A stretch of 64,000 nucleotides of DNA from Pyxicephalus adspersus (Eukaryota > Chordata > Amphibia > Anura > Pyxicephalidae): assembly GCF_032062135.1 (NCBI RefSeq), contig NC_092859.1:32329853-32393852 (forward strand), written 5' to 3'. Every line of letters starts with the position of its first letter. The stretch's first letter is position 1. Below, piece after piece: positions 12,181 through 25,078 of this stretch. The notes beneath the pieces were generated by a model. The model was not told the DNA's origin. It was given only the letters and a program-made list of their open reading frames with translations, and did no database searches. Made by a program: the position numbers and the translations under genes.

Positions 12181-13083
12181 CTGAAAGGCTGGCGGTAAGG
12201 AGGAGCTGGCCAATCACCAGCTGTGTCTGAGCAGTGGTTGTTCCTACATTTCCTTTAATATGTCCAGCCATATGAGGGATCCTCAAATCTTTCTTGTCTA
12301 TGCTCAGAGACAGATTCTTTATTTTACAGTTGTAAAATAAGCTGAACTGTAAGCTAGTCCTTTATACCATCGCTATAACTGGAAACACATGCAGAAAATA
12401 AAAAAGTCATTTAATGTCTATACAAGAAAAATATATCATTCATGTATTGGGGCTTTCAAAGGAAATTGGTTTATCTCTTATAAAAAGAATATTTTCATTT
12501 TTCATTTGTATGCTAAAAATGTAAACTGTGAAACTGATTCAACTGAATCATTCGTTGTATACATTATTGTAGCAGACAACCGCTATGTGTCCATCTACTT
12601 GTTCCCCGAGTTCCCAGCTGCTCTAATATCTGTACATACTGTAAATAGCCACCTAGATTCACTGCACAACTGCTGTAATAGAAAAGTGTTGGTAAGAGTA
12701 TTTGATACATTTTAATTTAATACCAATAAAGTATTTTAAACAATAATGTCTTACCAATGTACATACATGTCTTTCTAACATAAATATACCTTTCATGAGG
12801 TTATCCTATAGAAATGCAACTCCTCCTTTAGCCAATGTCCCTATAAACTAAGATGTCGGTAAAGAATGATCACTGGTCGGCATTGGGCAAGCACTGACCA
12901 CTGTCTCACTTCTGGAATTTGAAACACAGCCCCACGTCAAATCTGAACGTGTTTATGATCATCTGCCAAACCTTTTGGATCAGAACAAATAGGGCTCCTT
13001 GGAACTGCAAATTTTTCTACAGACAAGTTTCTTTTATTTTAGCTGATCATTTTGTGTTTGCATTATTGCATCTATAAGTTATT

Positions 13084-13106
13084 ATATATATATATATATA
13101 TATATA
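13084..13106. repeat. (TA)n microsatellite
   Basis: About eleven TA dinucleotides. Confidence 0.95.
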
Positions 13107-14360
13107 ATTAAACATTATACTGTTTAATTTTACCAACACGTCTCTGTATTATTGTTCTTTGTACAGTGAATAAAAACCATCAATATAAAAAAGTCAATTA
13201 TAAAAAATGAACATGTATTTCTGTAAATAACAAAGTAAACAATTACAAGTACGTGCTCAAATCTCCAATGGTTTCCCTTTAAAATGAGGCAGAGACCAAG
13301 CAATAATATGAATTTACATATTTATCTATAATTCTCCTAAACTCCCACCTGGGCTATTGAAACTCCTGCAGGAACAGACACCCTGTTACAGTAAGTAATC
13401 TGGAAAACAATTTACTTCCAGATAAGCGAATCCTTTCTTTATTAAACCGGCTCTACAGGTGGCTCCCGTCTTTCCCGTGTTTGGAGACGACACCAGCCTG
13501 CCTGAACACAACCACCCTCCGCTATTTTGCTCCTGTCATTTTCCAGTCTAATACAGATTTCCAATTTACACAGCATACCGAACACGACCAACCCAGCAAT
13601 ATGAATCACAATCATTTTCAGAGGAGGATGAGATTAAAATAAAAGCTCTGATTTATGTCAAACATAGGCCTGTCAGCTTAGAAGTCATTCATAATGTGCA
13701 AGGCTTAAGCAGAAATTTGGCAGCAGGGGGTTCAGAGTTTGCTTTTTGGAAAAATTGTAGACATTGATTCAGTTTCAGCAGCAAAAGCTTGATTCATGAG
13801 GTAGCTGTACCTTTGTCTAAAAGTTGGGATGAATATAGAAAGAACAATAGCTTAAAGGGAACTAAAATGTAAGGTCTACTTAATTGTAGTGGACCCCAGG
13901 ACAAAAGCATATACTTAGGCAAGGGTGGAGTTCTTGTTCTTCCTGCAAGACCCAGGCTGGTGTAAAACAGACTATTTCCTACTGCAGGAATACTGGGATC
14001 TCCTAACAATGACAAAAACCTGGGTGCAGAGGTTTCATTAATATACCATCCAAGAGATATAAGGTTGTAGAAACTGAAATACCAGATCTAGGTTGGCTAT
14101 GTTTTGCTGTATGTTTATTTTGCAACTGTGTGCACACGTAGTGAGGGACAAGCCACACAATGCTACAACAGGGAAACACTGTGATCATACTTTACAGACC
14201 CCAGCAGTAAATATTGTTGGAAGACAGAAATATCAAGTTGAAAATGCAGATTTCATCAAAAAAAGTATATCAGAGGCACAAGAAAAAATACAAAGTAATA
14301 TATCAGCTAAAATATTAAACCGAATTTATGCCAAATTTCATTCCGGTAAATTGGCCTTAC

Positions 14361-14586
14361 CATGGGGAGCCATATATACGGAATCCTCGCACTGTCACTT
14401 CTGAATCCTGGAGATAGATGCAGTTTGTGAGTAATGATTGGACGTTTTCATAATTTTCTGGCTTCAACTTAGACACAGAAGGAAAATAATAGAAGTCTTG
14501 TTTAATTAAGTCCGCCATAAACTCGTGATCAAACGTCAGCTCGTGATTTCCTGCTATGACAATCTTATATTCGTATGGGAGACTTC
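14361..14586 (-). CDS. MPPED1: MPPED1 metallophosphoesterase, coding exon 3
   Basis: A 226-nt exon coding residues 112-187. It carries the core metallophosphoesterase motif GNHE (residues 124-127, in IVIAGNHELTF), where Asn and His are metal-binding and catalytic residues of the family. It continues through FYYFPSVSKLKPENYENVQ and ends in FRIYGSPW. FYYFPSVSKLKPENYENVQ and GSPW match MPPED1; as I recall, the paralogue MPPED2 has YYRFPSVSKLKPEDFDNVQ and GAPW. The acceptor is CTCTCATAG, the donor GTAAGG; Gly112 and Trp187 are both split codons that join exactly to the neighbouring exons. His132 replaces Gln of human MPPED1 as I recall it. Confidence 0.97.
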
Positions 14587-16638
14587 CTATGAGAGATCAC
14601 ATTAGGCAAACTTAGACAATCTTTCCAGCAGAATTATCACACTTAAACATCTGAATACATAAAATAATTACCACAATGCACTTTATAGTGGCATAACCTG
14701 AAAAAAGCCAGTGAGCTTTTTTTACCTGCATATGGGTTGCCAGTTAGCCCAGCATAAGAAGACCTAGTTAATATAAAATTGTTACTTGGAGGCTGACCGG
14801 TCTTCCAAGGGACTCTTACTACTATATAAAGGTTATACCTGACAATCCTTAAGGGAACGTAAACCCAACCTTTTCAGGTTTGGATAAAGGGGAGAAGAAT
14901 TAGAACTTTTTTCTCTTATTCTTTTTCGTTAATGTAGGCTTTCTTCCTTTTTAAAGAGATACAAAACATCCTTTCTATTAATCCTTGTGACAATTGACTG
15001 GAAACACAAAGTGATGGTAAATAAAAAAAATTAGATTAGAGGGTACATCACTGTCCTAAACTGCTTTTACGTTAGAAGTTGCAAAAATATATAACAGTGC
15101 AGAAAATAATATATACAAGACAAATAGCACCTTTTTCAGAATGTAATGTATATTCAAGTTTGTTTAATAATGTGTAGAAAAGACCCAGGAGTAATTGCCC
15201 TTTTTTACCTTTTGCAGACATTGCAAACTGGCCAGTTGATCTACTGCATGTAAGTGCACCGTATCCTAAATCTCGATCGCCTAGGCAGTTTTACAATGAA
15301 TGGGAGCACAAAGCCTCCCGGGATACCTACGTCAAGCATCCCCCGAAGGCTCTTGGGCGCTCTTTCTGTGCATGCCCGAGCATCAAAAATGAGGCCTTTT
15401 TGTGCAAAAAGAAAAATGGGGTGATAAAGGATGAAAAAAAAAATTTGCAGTGAGATCAGCAAAGTTTTTTTTTTTCATCGTATGTCACCCGATCTCACGC
15501 CTGGGTCGGGTGACGTAAGAAGAAGAAGAGAAGATGGCAGGGCCCAGAGCACCGGCTCCAGGGCGAATGCCGGAGCGACGCGGGACCCGATGCAGGACAC
15601 CCCCGGAGTGATTGGACTGCACTGGGGGATTGAAGGTAAGTGTAATTTTTTTTGCCATTTTGGGTTTAGTTCCTCTTCACGTTGAGTAAATTTCCCTTTA
15701 ATGTTCAAAAAAACAGCCGTGGTTATAACTATAATGTTGTATGTCTGTAATATTGCTTAATATTTTAATCTGCATATATACAGCAGGTATAGAGTTTTGC
15801 ATCCCTACCAGAAAAAAAAATCATGTATTTTATTTACACTTTTTGACATTGTTCAGTACCCTCTTTATAGCTGCTAATGTTTAGGTTTAAAAGGTCAGTC
15901 CACCCAAAACTGACTATTTTGCTTTATTGTGCAAATAAACCACCCATCCATTTGGCCATTTGTTGTTTCTGTACAAGCCCATGTGACAAGTTGAAAATGC
16001 AGGAGTACAATTGGGAGAAAGGGACAGAGCGCTGTCACCCTGCTGGATCATAATTTATCAAAAGCCACAGGTTTAAAAAAGACTGAAAATTATTTTTGAA
16101 ATTATATTAACATGCTAAACATTTTGGAAGATCCTATCTATTTGGTTTAGGTATAATTTATATCACCTTCTAATTTAATGATTTATCTCTGAGTTCCTGG
16201 GATTTAACACCTGCTTTGGCTAATATTAGAGGCTGCCACCATTCTTGTTGAATTTTTGTATTGTATGTTCTGAACAGTGTAGCAGAAAAAGCTAGAATAC
16301 TAAAATGTAGACGGGAACACACAAAACTCCCAGTTACACAGGAACAGAGCCGGAGAATTTGGTATGAATGATCTTATCGCTGGAGTGTACATTATACAGA
16401 AGAAGCCTTGTGGCCGACTCTTTAATGTGAAGAACAATTTTGGCTGTGTCTCCAATATTCTTAGGAACTTTCTAGCTCTGCATATTATAGGGGAAACCTT
16501 GACATCTCAGTTTCTTTCCTTCCCTTGTGCCCTAAGAGCTTGGTGTTGTTAGTTTTTGGCACAGATTTCCAGCTTTGGGGGGTACTAGACTGCTACCCAT
16601 GGTGTTGTACAACATTTTAATGTTGGATTTCTACTTAC
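14587..16638. other. MPPED1: MPPED1 intron between coding exons 2 and 3
   Basis: A 2-kb intron. A TTAAGGGAACGTAAACCCA block at about 14849 and its approximate reverse complement at about 15663-15704 may be the two ends of one element containing the GC-rich block listed separately. 15705-16638 is AT-rich with nothing recognised. Confidence 0.7.
15240..15704. repeat. GC-rich dispersed repeat with TTAAAGGG..CTAAACCC-type end
   Basis: The block 15290-15640 is GC- and CpG-rich against AT-rich flanks. It contains inverted pieces (GTGAGATC at about 15449, GATCTCAC at about 15491) and finishes with GGGTTTAGTTCC...TTTCCCTTTA, the reverse complement of a terminus seen several times in this window. It is noncoding, and its chance ORFs are ignored. 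Confidence 0.45.
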
Positions 16639-16820
16639 CTAGCCAGTCGTTAAATTTTTTCACTTCACTAGGCAGTCCGAGCTCTGTAAAATCTCCAGCG
16701 TGAATTAGAACATCCCCATATGGCATCTGGATGAGATCAGTTCTTGAGTGGGTGTCAGAAATGCAGACAAATCGTGTGTAGCCAGGTGGTTTGGGGGCAT
16801 CATGGGGTACGGGATCCACC
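16639..16820 (-). CDS. MPPED1: MPPED1 metallophosphoesterase, coding exon 2
   Basis: A 182-nt exon coding residues 51-112. It opens the phosphoesterase domain with DPVPHDAPKPPGYTRFVC, then the first metal-binding motif S-D-T-H (Asp73, His75) and the second, HAGDFTELG (Gly93, Asp94). The linker PHDAPKPPG is diagnostic for MPPED1; MPPED2 has PYDTPKPAG as I recall. The acceptor is TTTTTTCAG and the donor GTAAGT. Met51 is split across the upstream junction and Gly112 across the downstream one. Leu80 replaces a Pro and Ile71 a Val of the human protein as I recall it; neither is a catalytic position. Confidence 0.97.
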
Positions 16821-17451
16821 CTGAAAAAACAATACCATAATTAATAGATTTATCTATATGTAATAAAAAAAAAAATTTAAATAACAAATAAAGCCCAAAT
16901 AGCAATTATACAAAGGCATACAGAGTGCCTGTGGTGGGTTAGAGTTTAGGTTAGAATTTGGAAACTGCCATACTAAGGAAAAACATGTTTTAAGAGGGAG
17001 GTCATTTATGTGAAGTTATTGTATCGTTGTGGACATCAGTGTCAGTGTAAGGTTGCGGATTCAAGGGATGTCTCCTGTTCTGATGTGCCTCCCTACCAGA
17101 AGTTACCGCTAACTTTCTAAACTGTAAATTAAACACACAGTAGGAAAATTGGACAGGATGAGCAGAGGTAAATTGGCTGCTAATTCCTAACTGGGAAGGG
17201 GTAGTGGGGGGAGTTCAGCTAATGGGAACAAATATGTAAAATATGCAGACACTGTGGAGCAATTCATCCTCACACAAGGCACAAATCACACTAGAAGCGC
17301 TAAAGATGTTCCAGTAGTTTATCTACCCGAGATCCTTCCTCACAACAATAGCTTACATTGTTAAATGCACACATGTACCTGCGTGAAAAACTTCTGAGTC
17401 TCTATTGGAAAGGGGAACAGGGACTGGGATGTTCGGTCACTGCATTCCCAA

Positions 17452-17548
17452 CAAAGCCAGGTTGAATCCATGAAGCCAGGTAGCCAACAGCCAATATAGC
17501 TGATATGCTGATAGATATCATGTTTTCCAACCTTTTTAACAGGACTCC
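17452..17548 (+). repeat. Direct repeat, left copy
   Basis: About 100 bp beginning AAAGCCAGGTTGAATCCATG, with the internal core TGATATGCTGATAGAT and the end AACAGGACT. It pairs with 18198-18295, about 750 bp away in the same orientation, at roughly 75-80 percent identity by eye. Confidence 0.7.
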
Positions 17549-17560
17549 CTCCATTATTAT

Positions 17561-17588
17561 CTAAATAGATCTAAATAGATCTAAATAG
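17561..17588. repeat. Short tandem repeat, 10-bp unit
   Basis: Nearly three perfect copies of CTAAATAGAT. Confidence 0.95.
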
Positions 17589-18197
17589 GGTAATACTTAT
17601 TATAAATATAATATTGGAGGTTTTGACTTACATTATATGTGGTCAACAAGTGTCTTTGCTCTGAGTGATTGATGGGAAAAATCTTAAAGGTTTACAGATA
17701 GTAGTTCTGGTTGATCATAATGGGACATTAAATACATATATTAGAAAAATCCTACATTTGTAAATGCTAAAACTATTAAAATACAAATATATGCTGCATG
17801 TGACCTCACAGACAGGGTAATTCAGGTCTAGGAAGACAAACAGGCCCCTAGTCACCAGAAATCATGTTATCGCCAGCTGTGATAAAAAGCCACAAATGCA
17901 ATCAGGCAGCCCCAGTCTGCTATTAATATTTGTTTCAAGCTGAAATCCTTCTGCAGACTCCCTGGATGTGGCAGATTAAAATAACTCCAGTACAGAACAT
18001 CTTCTACCTTGTGAAGTGAAGAAGCCTGTTTTGCATATTTTATTGGCAGCTATTGGCATTTCCTTTTCAAGAGATTTAATTTGTGGAAGATGCCGTGTTG
18101 TTACCCTAGATACATCCAACTCAGCATAAAAGGGAAAAGAGATAAATAGGTGTTCAAAGACTCAGCTTGCTTTTTTATTAGACCTGTAGACTCTTTA

Positions 18198-18295
18198 AAG
18201 CCAGGCTGAATCCCAGGAGCCAGGTAACCGATAGCCTAAAACCTATCACTGATATGCTGATAGATTTCACCTTTCCCAACCTTGTCAACAGGACT
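18198..18295 (+). repeat. Direct repeat, right copy
   Basis: Begins AAGCCAGGCTGAATCCCAGG, shares TGATATGCTGATAGAT and AACAGGACT with the left copy at 17452-17548, and has a small insertion in the middle. It is either a local duplication or two insertions of one unclassified repeat. Confidence 0.7.
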
Positions 18296-18781
18296 AACTA
18301 CATGACTCTTAAACCTATCCAGTGGTTTTCAGAATGGGCTGGATATGAATAAATTGTTTCAGTGTGATGTATTATTCAGCTAATAAAATTCCTTTTTATT
18401 TCACATGCCTTTGTTTTGTTTTTTTTTAATTACCACTTTTTTTTACAAAGACTAAGCTGTCTAGCAAAAGTGAGAAGGGTTGGCACAAACTCAGACAGGA
18501 GGCCAAAGCACTAGCTTAGAGCCATTCCAGATCTACAGTAAGCCATAGCATTATGCAGGCTCAACTACAGTCCCAAACCTTTCCATTCAAGTAAATGAGA
18601 AAAGATGGGACCCATTTTTTACATACAGCTGCGGCAGAGTGCAGTGTGGTTCATCATTGATCAGTGAGGGTTGTAGTCTAAGGATCCGCACTGTGGCCAC
18701 ATGCAAATCTTATTGCCTGTGGAGCAGTTTTCCTCTCCAGGCTACTTCTGGGAACTGTCAGCCATGTGGTTTGACTCTATT

Positions 18782-18880
18782 GAGCTCTATTTATAAAACA
18801 GGGTATCTGACATTCCCTCAAATATGGGAATTATATACTGTCATTGAAACACATGGACCTGGAAGTTTCCCACAAAGTAA
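18782..18880 (+). mobile_element. MITE with GCTCTATTTATAAAAC terminus, partial
   Basis: Starts GAGCTCTATTTATAAAACAG and continues with the family-specific stretches GACATTCCCTC and AAACACATGGACCTGG shared with 42435-42580 and 46490-46583. The right inverted end is missing. Confidence 0.7.
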
Positions 18881-21800
18881 TGTTATTCATTATAACCTAT
18901 TGATCCTGCCAGTATGTATATTATTTGTCCACGTTCTGCCTGGAGTGCTCCCTAAGTTGGATAAGCAGTCCCATGGCCCAATGTAAGGAGAGCTCAGGGC
19001 AGGCAGGCAGTGCTGCTATTAGTTGCAAGGCAGGGGCTTGGTGTTATCAACTTGTTAAGAATGAGGTCTCCAGGCAAGAACTTTTGTAAACAAATCACAA
19101 AAAGAGAAAGGACTCCAAACCAATAGTTTGTTTAACTTCATCTCTGTCTCTGTCCTAATTTTCTAGAATACATTTTAATGAAAGATTAGTAGTCTAAATG
19201 CTTACAGTCCACAAAACTCCACTGTGCAACCTTAAAAGAGAATAAACACACCTAAACCAGTTGGTTTGAAACAGTTGATTCATCTGATTACCATGGTTTA
19301 ATCTTTGTGCACACATGGACAGGGAAATCTACACTTAACAGCTGTGTGTGCGGAATGTCCAACTTTCCTACACTATCTTTAACATCTCAGCCTTGGATAA
19401 AAAATAATACACACAAGGCACAAATCAGCTCACTTTACAAAAGTTTTCAAATAAGGAGAACAATTTAGGTTCAGAATTGTTTGTTCCAGACATGAAAGTA
19501 GTTGCAGCAAGGCACAGTTTCGTATATACATTGGTAGGCACACACTAAAGAGATTTGTTGGCCATTGTGGGCCGTGTGTTGCATTTTGGGATAACCAGCC
19601 AGGATCACTATCATATGGTTCACAGTCCAAGCACAATGCCAGAAGTTACAGCTAAGTACAGTTCTCCTGCCCAATGCTACGTATACACAATGGAAAAACA
19701 TCCACATCTTCTGAAATCCACAATTTTTTGACTCTTGACATGTGTGTTATAACCAATCACTGCTGATGAGTCTTATGAATACCATTGTGTTAAATCCTGT
19801 TGTGTGTTGCATGTGACAATGTTGCATTCCAAGCACATGTGCAGAATAGGACATGAGGCAGGAAAACTAGAAAAAGTTGTAAAGTTTATTAATTAAGTTT
19901 AATGTTGTCAATCTATTTGTCTCAAGTCTATCGGGCTAGTGGAATAATCATAAGAATATCCAATCCAATATGATTATTTTACCATCTACTGTGTCTTGTT
20001 GCTAGAAGCCCATCCATTGTATATAGAAAAAAACACTGGACACAAACTATATTCATGCAGATACAGTATTGTAAGAATCAAACAAGTTCTCCAGTATGAT
20101 TTTAAATGCAGACTAAAACCTGGAGGAAGCAAACACTGACCACTACTTACCAAATAAGCTGACCCTGACTTTCCCGTCCCGTGGAATCTAGTCTTGCACT
20201 CATAATCCCTGGTCTGCAATGTTTGATTATTGCATTATAGAGGATTTTAGACTTATTTAATTTCACATAGGCCACCCTATACATTAGGAAGGCAGAGCTA
20301 TTAAAAGTGAGTATCCCATGGATTTTCTCTTTATTTTATATTATGGAGAAGGCAGTAATAAAGTTAGCTATGAATGTCCCCTGCCCCAAATAAAATGCCA
20401 AGGGTTGGGTTTGGATCAGGACCTCTATAGGTACACTTTAGGGAGCAAAAATCAATTTTCATAATTACAATTAATTATTTTTGAATAGATTTTCCAGCTT
20501 TTGGATCCTCAAGAAAATCAGTTTGCAAAGTATAAAATACACCCACTGATTATCTGCAAACAGAGTCACATTAGATCTATCTTGCTAAAACAGCTGTGCA
20601 GATGGAATGCTTCTGACCTCCCTGCTCAATGGATACACTACAAAATTAGAGAAAAAATAAAACCTTTAGTTTTTATATTCTTGCCACTTCCTGTCCTGGA
20701 GTCATACCAAAAGTGAGTGAATATTATTCCAAAGCAAGCAAAATACCCTTTTTGGATTTCACTGCAACCTAGTCCCAGTGACAGTTATCACCATGACCAG
20801 CAGAAAGCGTAAATCTATCCAACCAGGACACAGACTACAATAAAAATCTTAAAGGTCTTCCAGCTCCTCATTACTCTATCCAAAGTCAGACAAAAACATT
20901 TTGGCCTTAGCTACACATTAAAATTTCGGAAATTGTTTAGATCATATAGGCAGGTGGATTTTTACATGAGTTTCCTCTGTTTGCAACTGCATATCAGTTT
21001 TTGAGATGCCTAAAACTCTTGATCATACAAATTTGGCCATATGTGTGTTAGACATCCGAGATGGAGATAAGCACAGTCAGGAGGCCTAATCTTTGTGTTT
21101 ATTGTATCTTTATTTTTTTATATAAAAGTCTGTGGTGGCAGGGCATGCTGGGACTTGTAGCTCTGGAAAGCCACAGGTTGCCTGTCAATTCATTATACCG
21201 CAATAGACAGCGACATCTCATCTACAGGAATATAGGCTTTGCAGAGGCTGAAACAAATTATTAGAAATATAAAAAACAAGGCAAAGCAGATTTTCCCATT
21301 GCTGCCACCTTCTCTCATGTCTGTCACTGCCTCCACTATTTTATACAATAGATATACATTGGTAATAATTAGCTCCTCTGGGACCGCAGGCAATAGAATC
21401 GCAGAGCAGCAGGGAAGCGTCACAGGGGAATGTGCGGCTTGTCAGACGATCGCTTTGCTTTGTACTCTGACAATGGTGAGGTTTAACATATTTTTAAAGT
21501 GCAGCGTTCAGCAGTCTGTGCAGGCAGGGAGCACAGAGTTGAGATGTTACTTGCTAAAGTTTAAATTGGTGTCAGTTTTATTGTGGATCTGCACAAAATT
21601 CCTGCTGATTTATTTTTAAGGGATTGTTTGCCGAATATCTTTCTCTGCGTGCTCTTATTAGATTTCAGGTAAAGTCAGATTTGTTACATATCCACACTTA
21701 TAGTGTCTTGTTGCCAATGGGGTATGTCTTTAGGTAGAGGTTTTGTTAGCTTGGCAGTGGTGTAGGAGAATCTTTATCTGAAACTATTGCTCAAGGGTTA

Positions 21801-23986
21801 GTTTTTTAACCAGAGAGCACTGCCCCGTTACCACAAAGGATTTGTATTTTTATTCTTTCTACATCCAAGATTTATACAGCTATGCCACCTGAATAGCCAG
21901 GTGGATGACATTATATTCTTTGTAACAGGTAATGAATGCATAAGGAATACAGCACTGTCTTATCACCACCCCAACCAGATGACTGGACAGTAAAGGAGCA
22001 GCAGGAGACTTGTGACTTTTTGGAAAAGTCCTAATATTCATTTTTGCATTCAACACAGCTGATTGGCTTCCACTAGTGATCCTCTATCTCAATGTGTGAC
22101 AGTTGCTGCATTGGATATTGCCAAAGTCCAATTCAAATTTGGTCTCCTATCATACTTGCATTTAAAGAAATAAGTAATATAATAATGAATATATACTTGT
22201 CTTTTATATCTGCCAGGAGTTCAGCTTTAATGATCTATAATTAGACTCTTATAATCCACACACAAAAACTTTGTGGTTACATTGCAGAACACCATTTAAA
22301 GGAAAGAAAATAGGGATACAATCTGGTAATGGTGTAACGGCAAAAGAGGCCATGTAGGGTCTTTCCCAAAAATAATGCTTTTGGGTGTAGAATAGAAGTA
22401 TTATGGAATAAGCAATATGTAACAGAGATGATTTTTATTTGGTCAGGCTTGCTGGAACTATCTCTTGCCCATGTGATGTAAGTAACATAGAGGATCTCCT
22501 TGATTTCAGAGAAGCCACAGTGCTCAGTTGACCCCTACCCATAAAGGCATTTCTATGGCTTGTACCACTGGTGCACTGAGGGCTATTTCAGACTTATCTA
22601 TAGCACAAATTCAACCATTCTCCCAAACACTCCCAAAGGAACCACTGGATACACTCATTTGCACGTGGGGTTGCAGTGATGTCACTTTGTCCCGTGAGGT
22701 TGGCCTTTCTTTGGAGGAAGAACCACACTTCCACTGCAAATGCAAGAGCAACACCTGCAACCTTATGTTCGCTGCCCCTGGGAGCAGTTTACTTTGTGCC
22801 TGGGAGTACACAGTGCAATGTTTTCAGAAGACTATCTACAGCTTTCTATGAACCCCCCACACCTTTATAATCCGTTTGCATTGCAAGACGAAGAGCAGAA
22901 ACACAGTAATATCTTTTCTGGGATTAAAATAGGTAAAAGGAAAATGGAAAGGTTTTATTAAAAAAAAAATGTTGATGAGGGTGTGCAGAAACCAGCAAAT
23001 GCAATACTTAGGTGGACCTAAAATTTACCATTTTAACCTCACAGTACCATATAGATACATACAGACTTGGTCTCATTTCCTAAATAAAGAAAAACAACAG
23101 TACAATGTAGGAGCTATACAGTCCTCTGAGCCACTATGCATGTTTGAGGTTAAAAGAGACATGGGCTTTAAATGACAATTAAAATATTGACAAAAAAGGG
23201 AGTATATTTGCGTTAATGATCTATAAATTGTCCAACTTTGCAGCAAAAAACCTATATGTGTACAAATTCTCCTCTGTTCTCCACATTCACAGCATAATGA
23301 TCACTACAAAATTACAGATGCACATTAAAAAATGCAAATAAGTATGTCCAGCAATCAGATTACTTGTGAGAAGTAATCCCTAATTTACATTGCAACATAA
23401 TGTTATATCTTTACATATGAATATGCTATCCTTCCTTGGAAAATAAAGCTTGACTCTAAAAAAAGCTTTTAATTAAGACACACAGAAAAAGGACACCCCC
23501 ATTAAGTAAAATAATTACCCTCTTGCTGAATAAAAGTGTTAATTCGTGGATAATAGCTTAGTCCTATACTTAACAAGAGGAGGTTGATGAAGATGTGTTC
23601 CAATTTAGAATTTAATTGGTGATAATATACTCTTGTTACCATAACCATAAAGAGCAATAGGTTTTAATTAGTGTGAATCCCAAGTATCAGAGGGCTTACT
23701 GCAATGGCAAGGTTAATTACTGTTTCTTGGAGAAAATTAACCTTTTCTATATAAAGCTAAAAAAGCTTGAGAGAGATATTAGAGCTGATGTAATACATAA
23801 ATCAAGCAGTTGAATATATATATATATTTACAGACCTGCTGTTCATATGATATGGTATCAGTGGTTGTATTGGCTTTGAGCATTTGAAACCTACATTTTT
23901 AATAATCATGAAATATACATGACTAATCAGCTTTTTTGAACATTTACAAAAATTACACTTTATGTGAAATGGGCACCTGCATAAAC

Positions 23987-24238
23987 TGTATGTCGAAATG
24001 TTTGTGAATACCTGATCATCACGTAAGTAAACTCTATGACCAAATGTACGTAGACACCCCTGTGTACAAAGCCAGCTACATAGATGTGGTTTATAGGAAC
24101 TTGGGTTGCCTGCACAGATCCCTGACCTCAACACTCTTACACACTTCTGTTATGAACTGGAATGGTGATTGATAGACTGTCACTGGCCTCACAAATCCTT
24201 TGGTTTCATGAGGATTTCTGCAGACACACCCTGAAATG
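23987..24238 (+). mobile_element. Degenerate Tc1-type element, same family as 4711-5213
   Basis: The left end GTTTGTGAATACCTGATCAT then CTATGACCAAATGTACG mirrors the doubled terminal motif of the other copy. It is followed by transposase-gene-like GCCTGCACAGATCCCTGACC and TGAACTGGAATGG. It is internally deleted and noncoding, and directly abuts an L2 LINE. Confidence 0.65.
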
Positions 24239-24240
24239 TT

Positions 24241-24257
24241 ATTACTATTAATATTAA

Positions 24258-24288
<31 letters not shown>

Positions 24289-25078
24289 ATTAATAATTAA
24301 CAGTACTTAGCCCCAACATATTACCTAGCACAGTACAATAAATGGGGGTTACAAATAGCAGACAGATACAAACAGTGACACAGGAGGAGGATAGAACCCT
24401 GCCAAGAAGAGCTTACAATCTAAGAGGTGGGAGATCTAGCACACAACAGGAGGGGAGATTTGGGATGGTGATTGAGTAGTGGGGATATAAGAAATAGAAG
24501 AGGATGGGAAGGTGAGTTTGAAAAGATGGGTTTTGAGTGCTCTTTTAAATGTGCATTAGGTAGGAGCAAGCTGAATAGGACGAGGAAGACCATTCCAGAG
24601 AGTCGGGGCAGGTTATGGGTGGGGAAGTCATTAGTAGGTCATTGGAAGAGTGAAGAGAGCAGATAGGGGATTTTTTTTTTTTTTTTTTACCAGGTCAGAA
24701 AGGTAAGTAGGAAAAGAGAGTGAAGGGATTTAAAGGCAAAGCACAGGAGCATGAATTAGATTCTAAGGTGAAATGGAAGCCAATGGAGAGAACTACAAAG
24801 AGATGCAGCAGAAGATGAGCGGTGGGAAGGATGGATGAGTCTGGCTGCAGCATTCATTATAGATTGTAGAGGAGAGAGTCGGGTTAGTGGAATACCAGAG
24901 AGGAGGTTACAGTAGTCCAGACGAGAGATGATAAGAGCATGTACAAGGAGTTTAGTGGTCTCTGGGGACAACAAGGAGCTGATTTTGGAAATATGAAAGT
25001 CTCAGGATCTGGAAATGTTCTGAATGTGTAGGATTAAGGACAGGGCAGGATCAAAGGTGACGCCAAAACAACGTGCCT
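24241..25078 (-). mobile_element. L2-type LINE, 5'-truncated, minus strand
   Basis: The 3' tail is an (ATT)n microsatellite at 24241-24300, followed inward by the reverse complement of the L2 3' region and the end of its reverse transcriptase ORF. The 24756-24974 minus frame gives TTKLLVHALIISRLDYCNLL and SLHWLPFHLRI, the typical C-terminal segment of L2/CR1-group ORF2. It corresponds to about 38,190-39,022 of the plus-strand LINE. A poly-T run lies at 24670-24686. Confidence 0.9.

Larger units (their letters stand above)
2907..14360. other. MPPED1: MPPED1 intron between coding exons 3 and 4
   Basis: An 11.4-kb intron. Its recognisable content is given in separate entries: Tc1 remnant, TTAA element, L1-like fragment, hAT element, L2 tail and microsatellite. 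Unassigned stretches of more than 300 bases are 2907-4710 (repeat-poor, with a possible regulatory block at 3880-4600), 6361-9089 (AT-rich, with a GC-richer unique block at 7670-7850), 9531-10830, 11478-12118 and 12181-14360 (repeat-poor block at 13340-13740). No exon-like coding sequence is seen in them. Confidence 0.75.

Noticed and set aside
21239..21619. 126-codon plus-strand ORF as a gene
   Set aside because: No recognisable family and no splice context; it lies in an intron of MPPED1.
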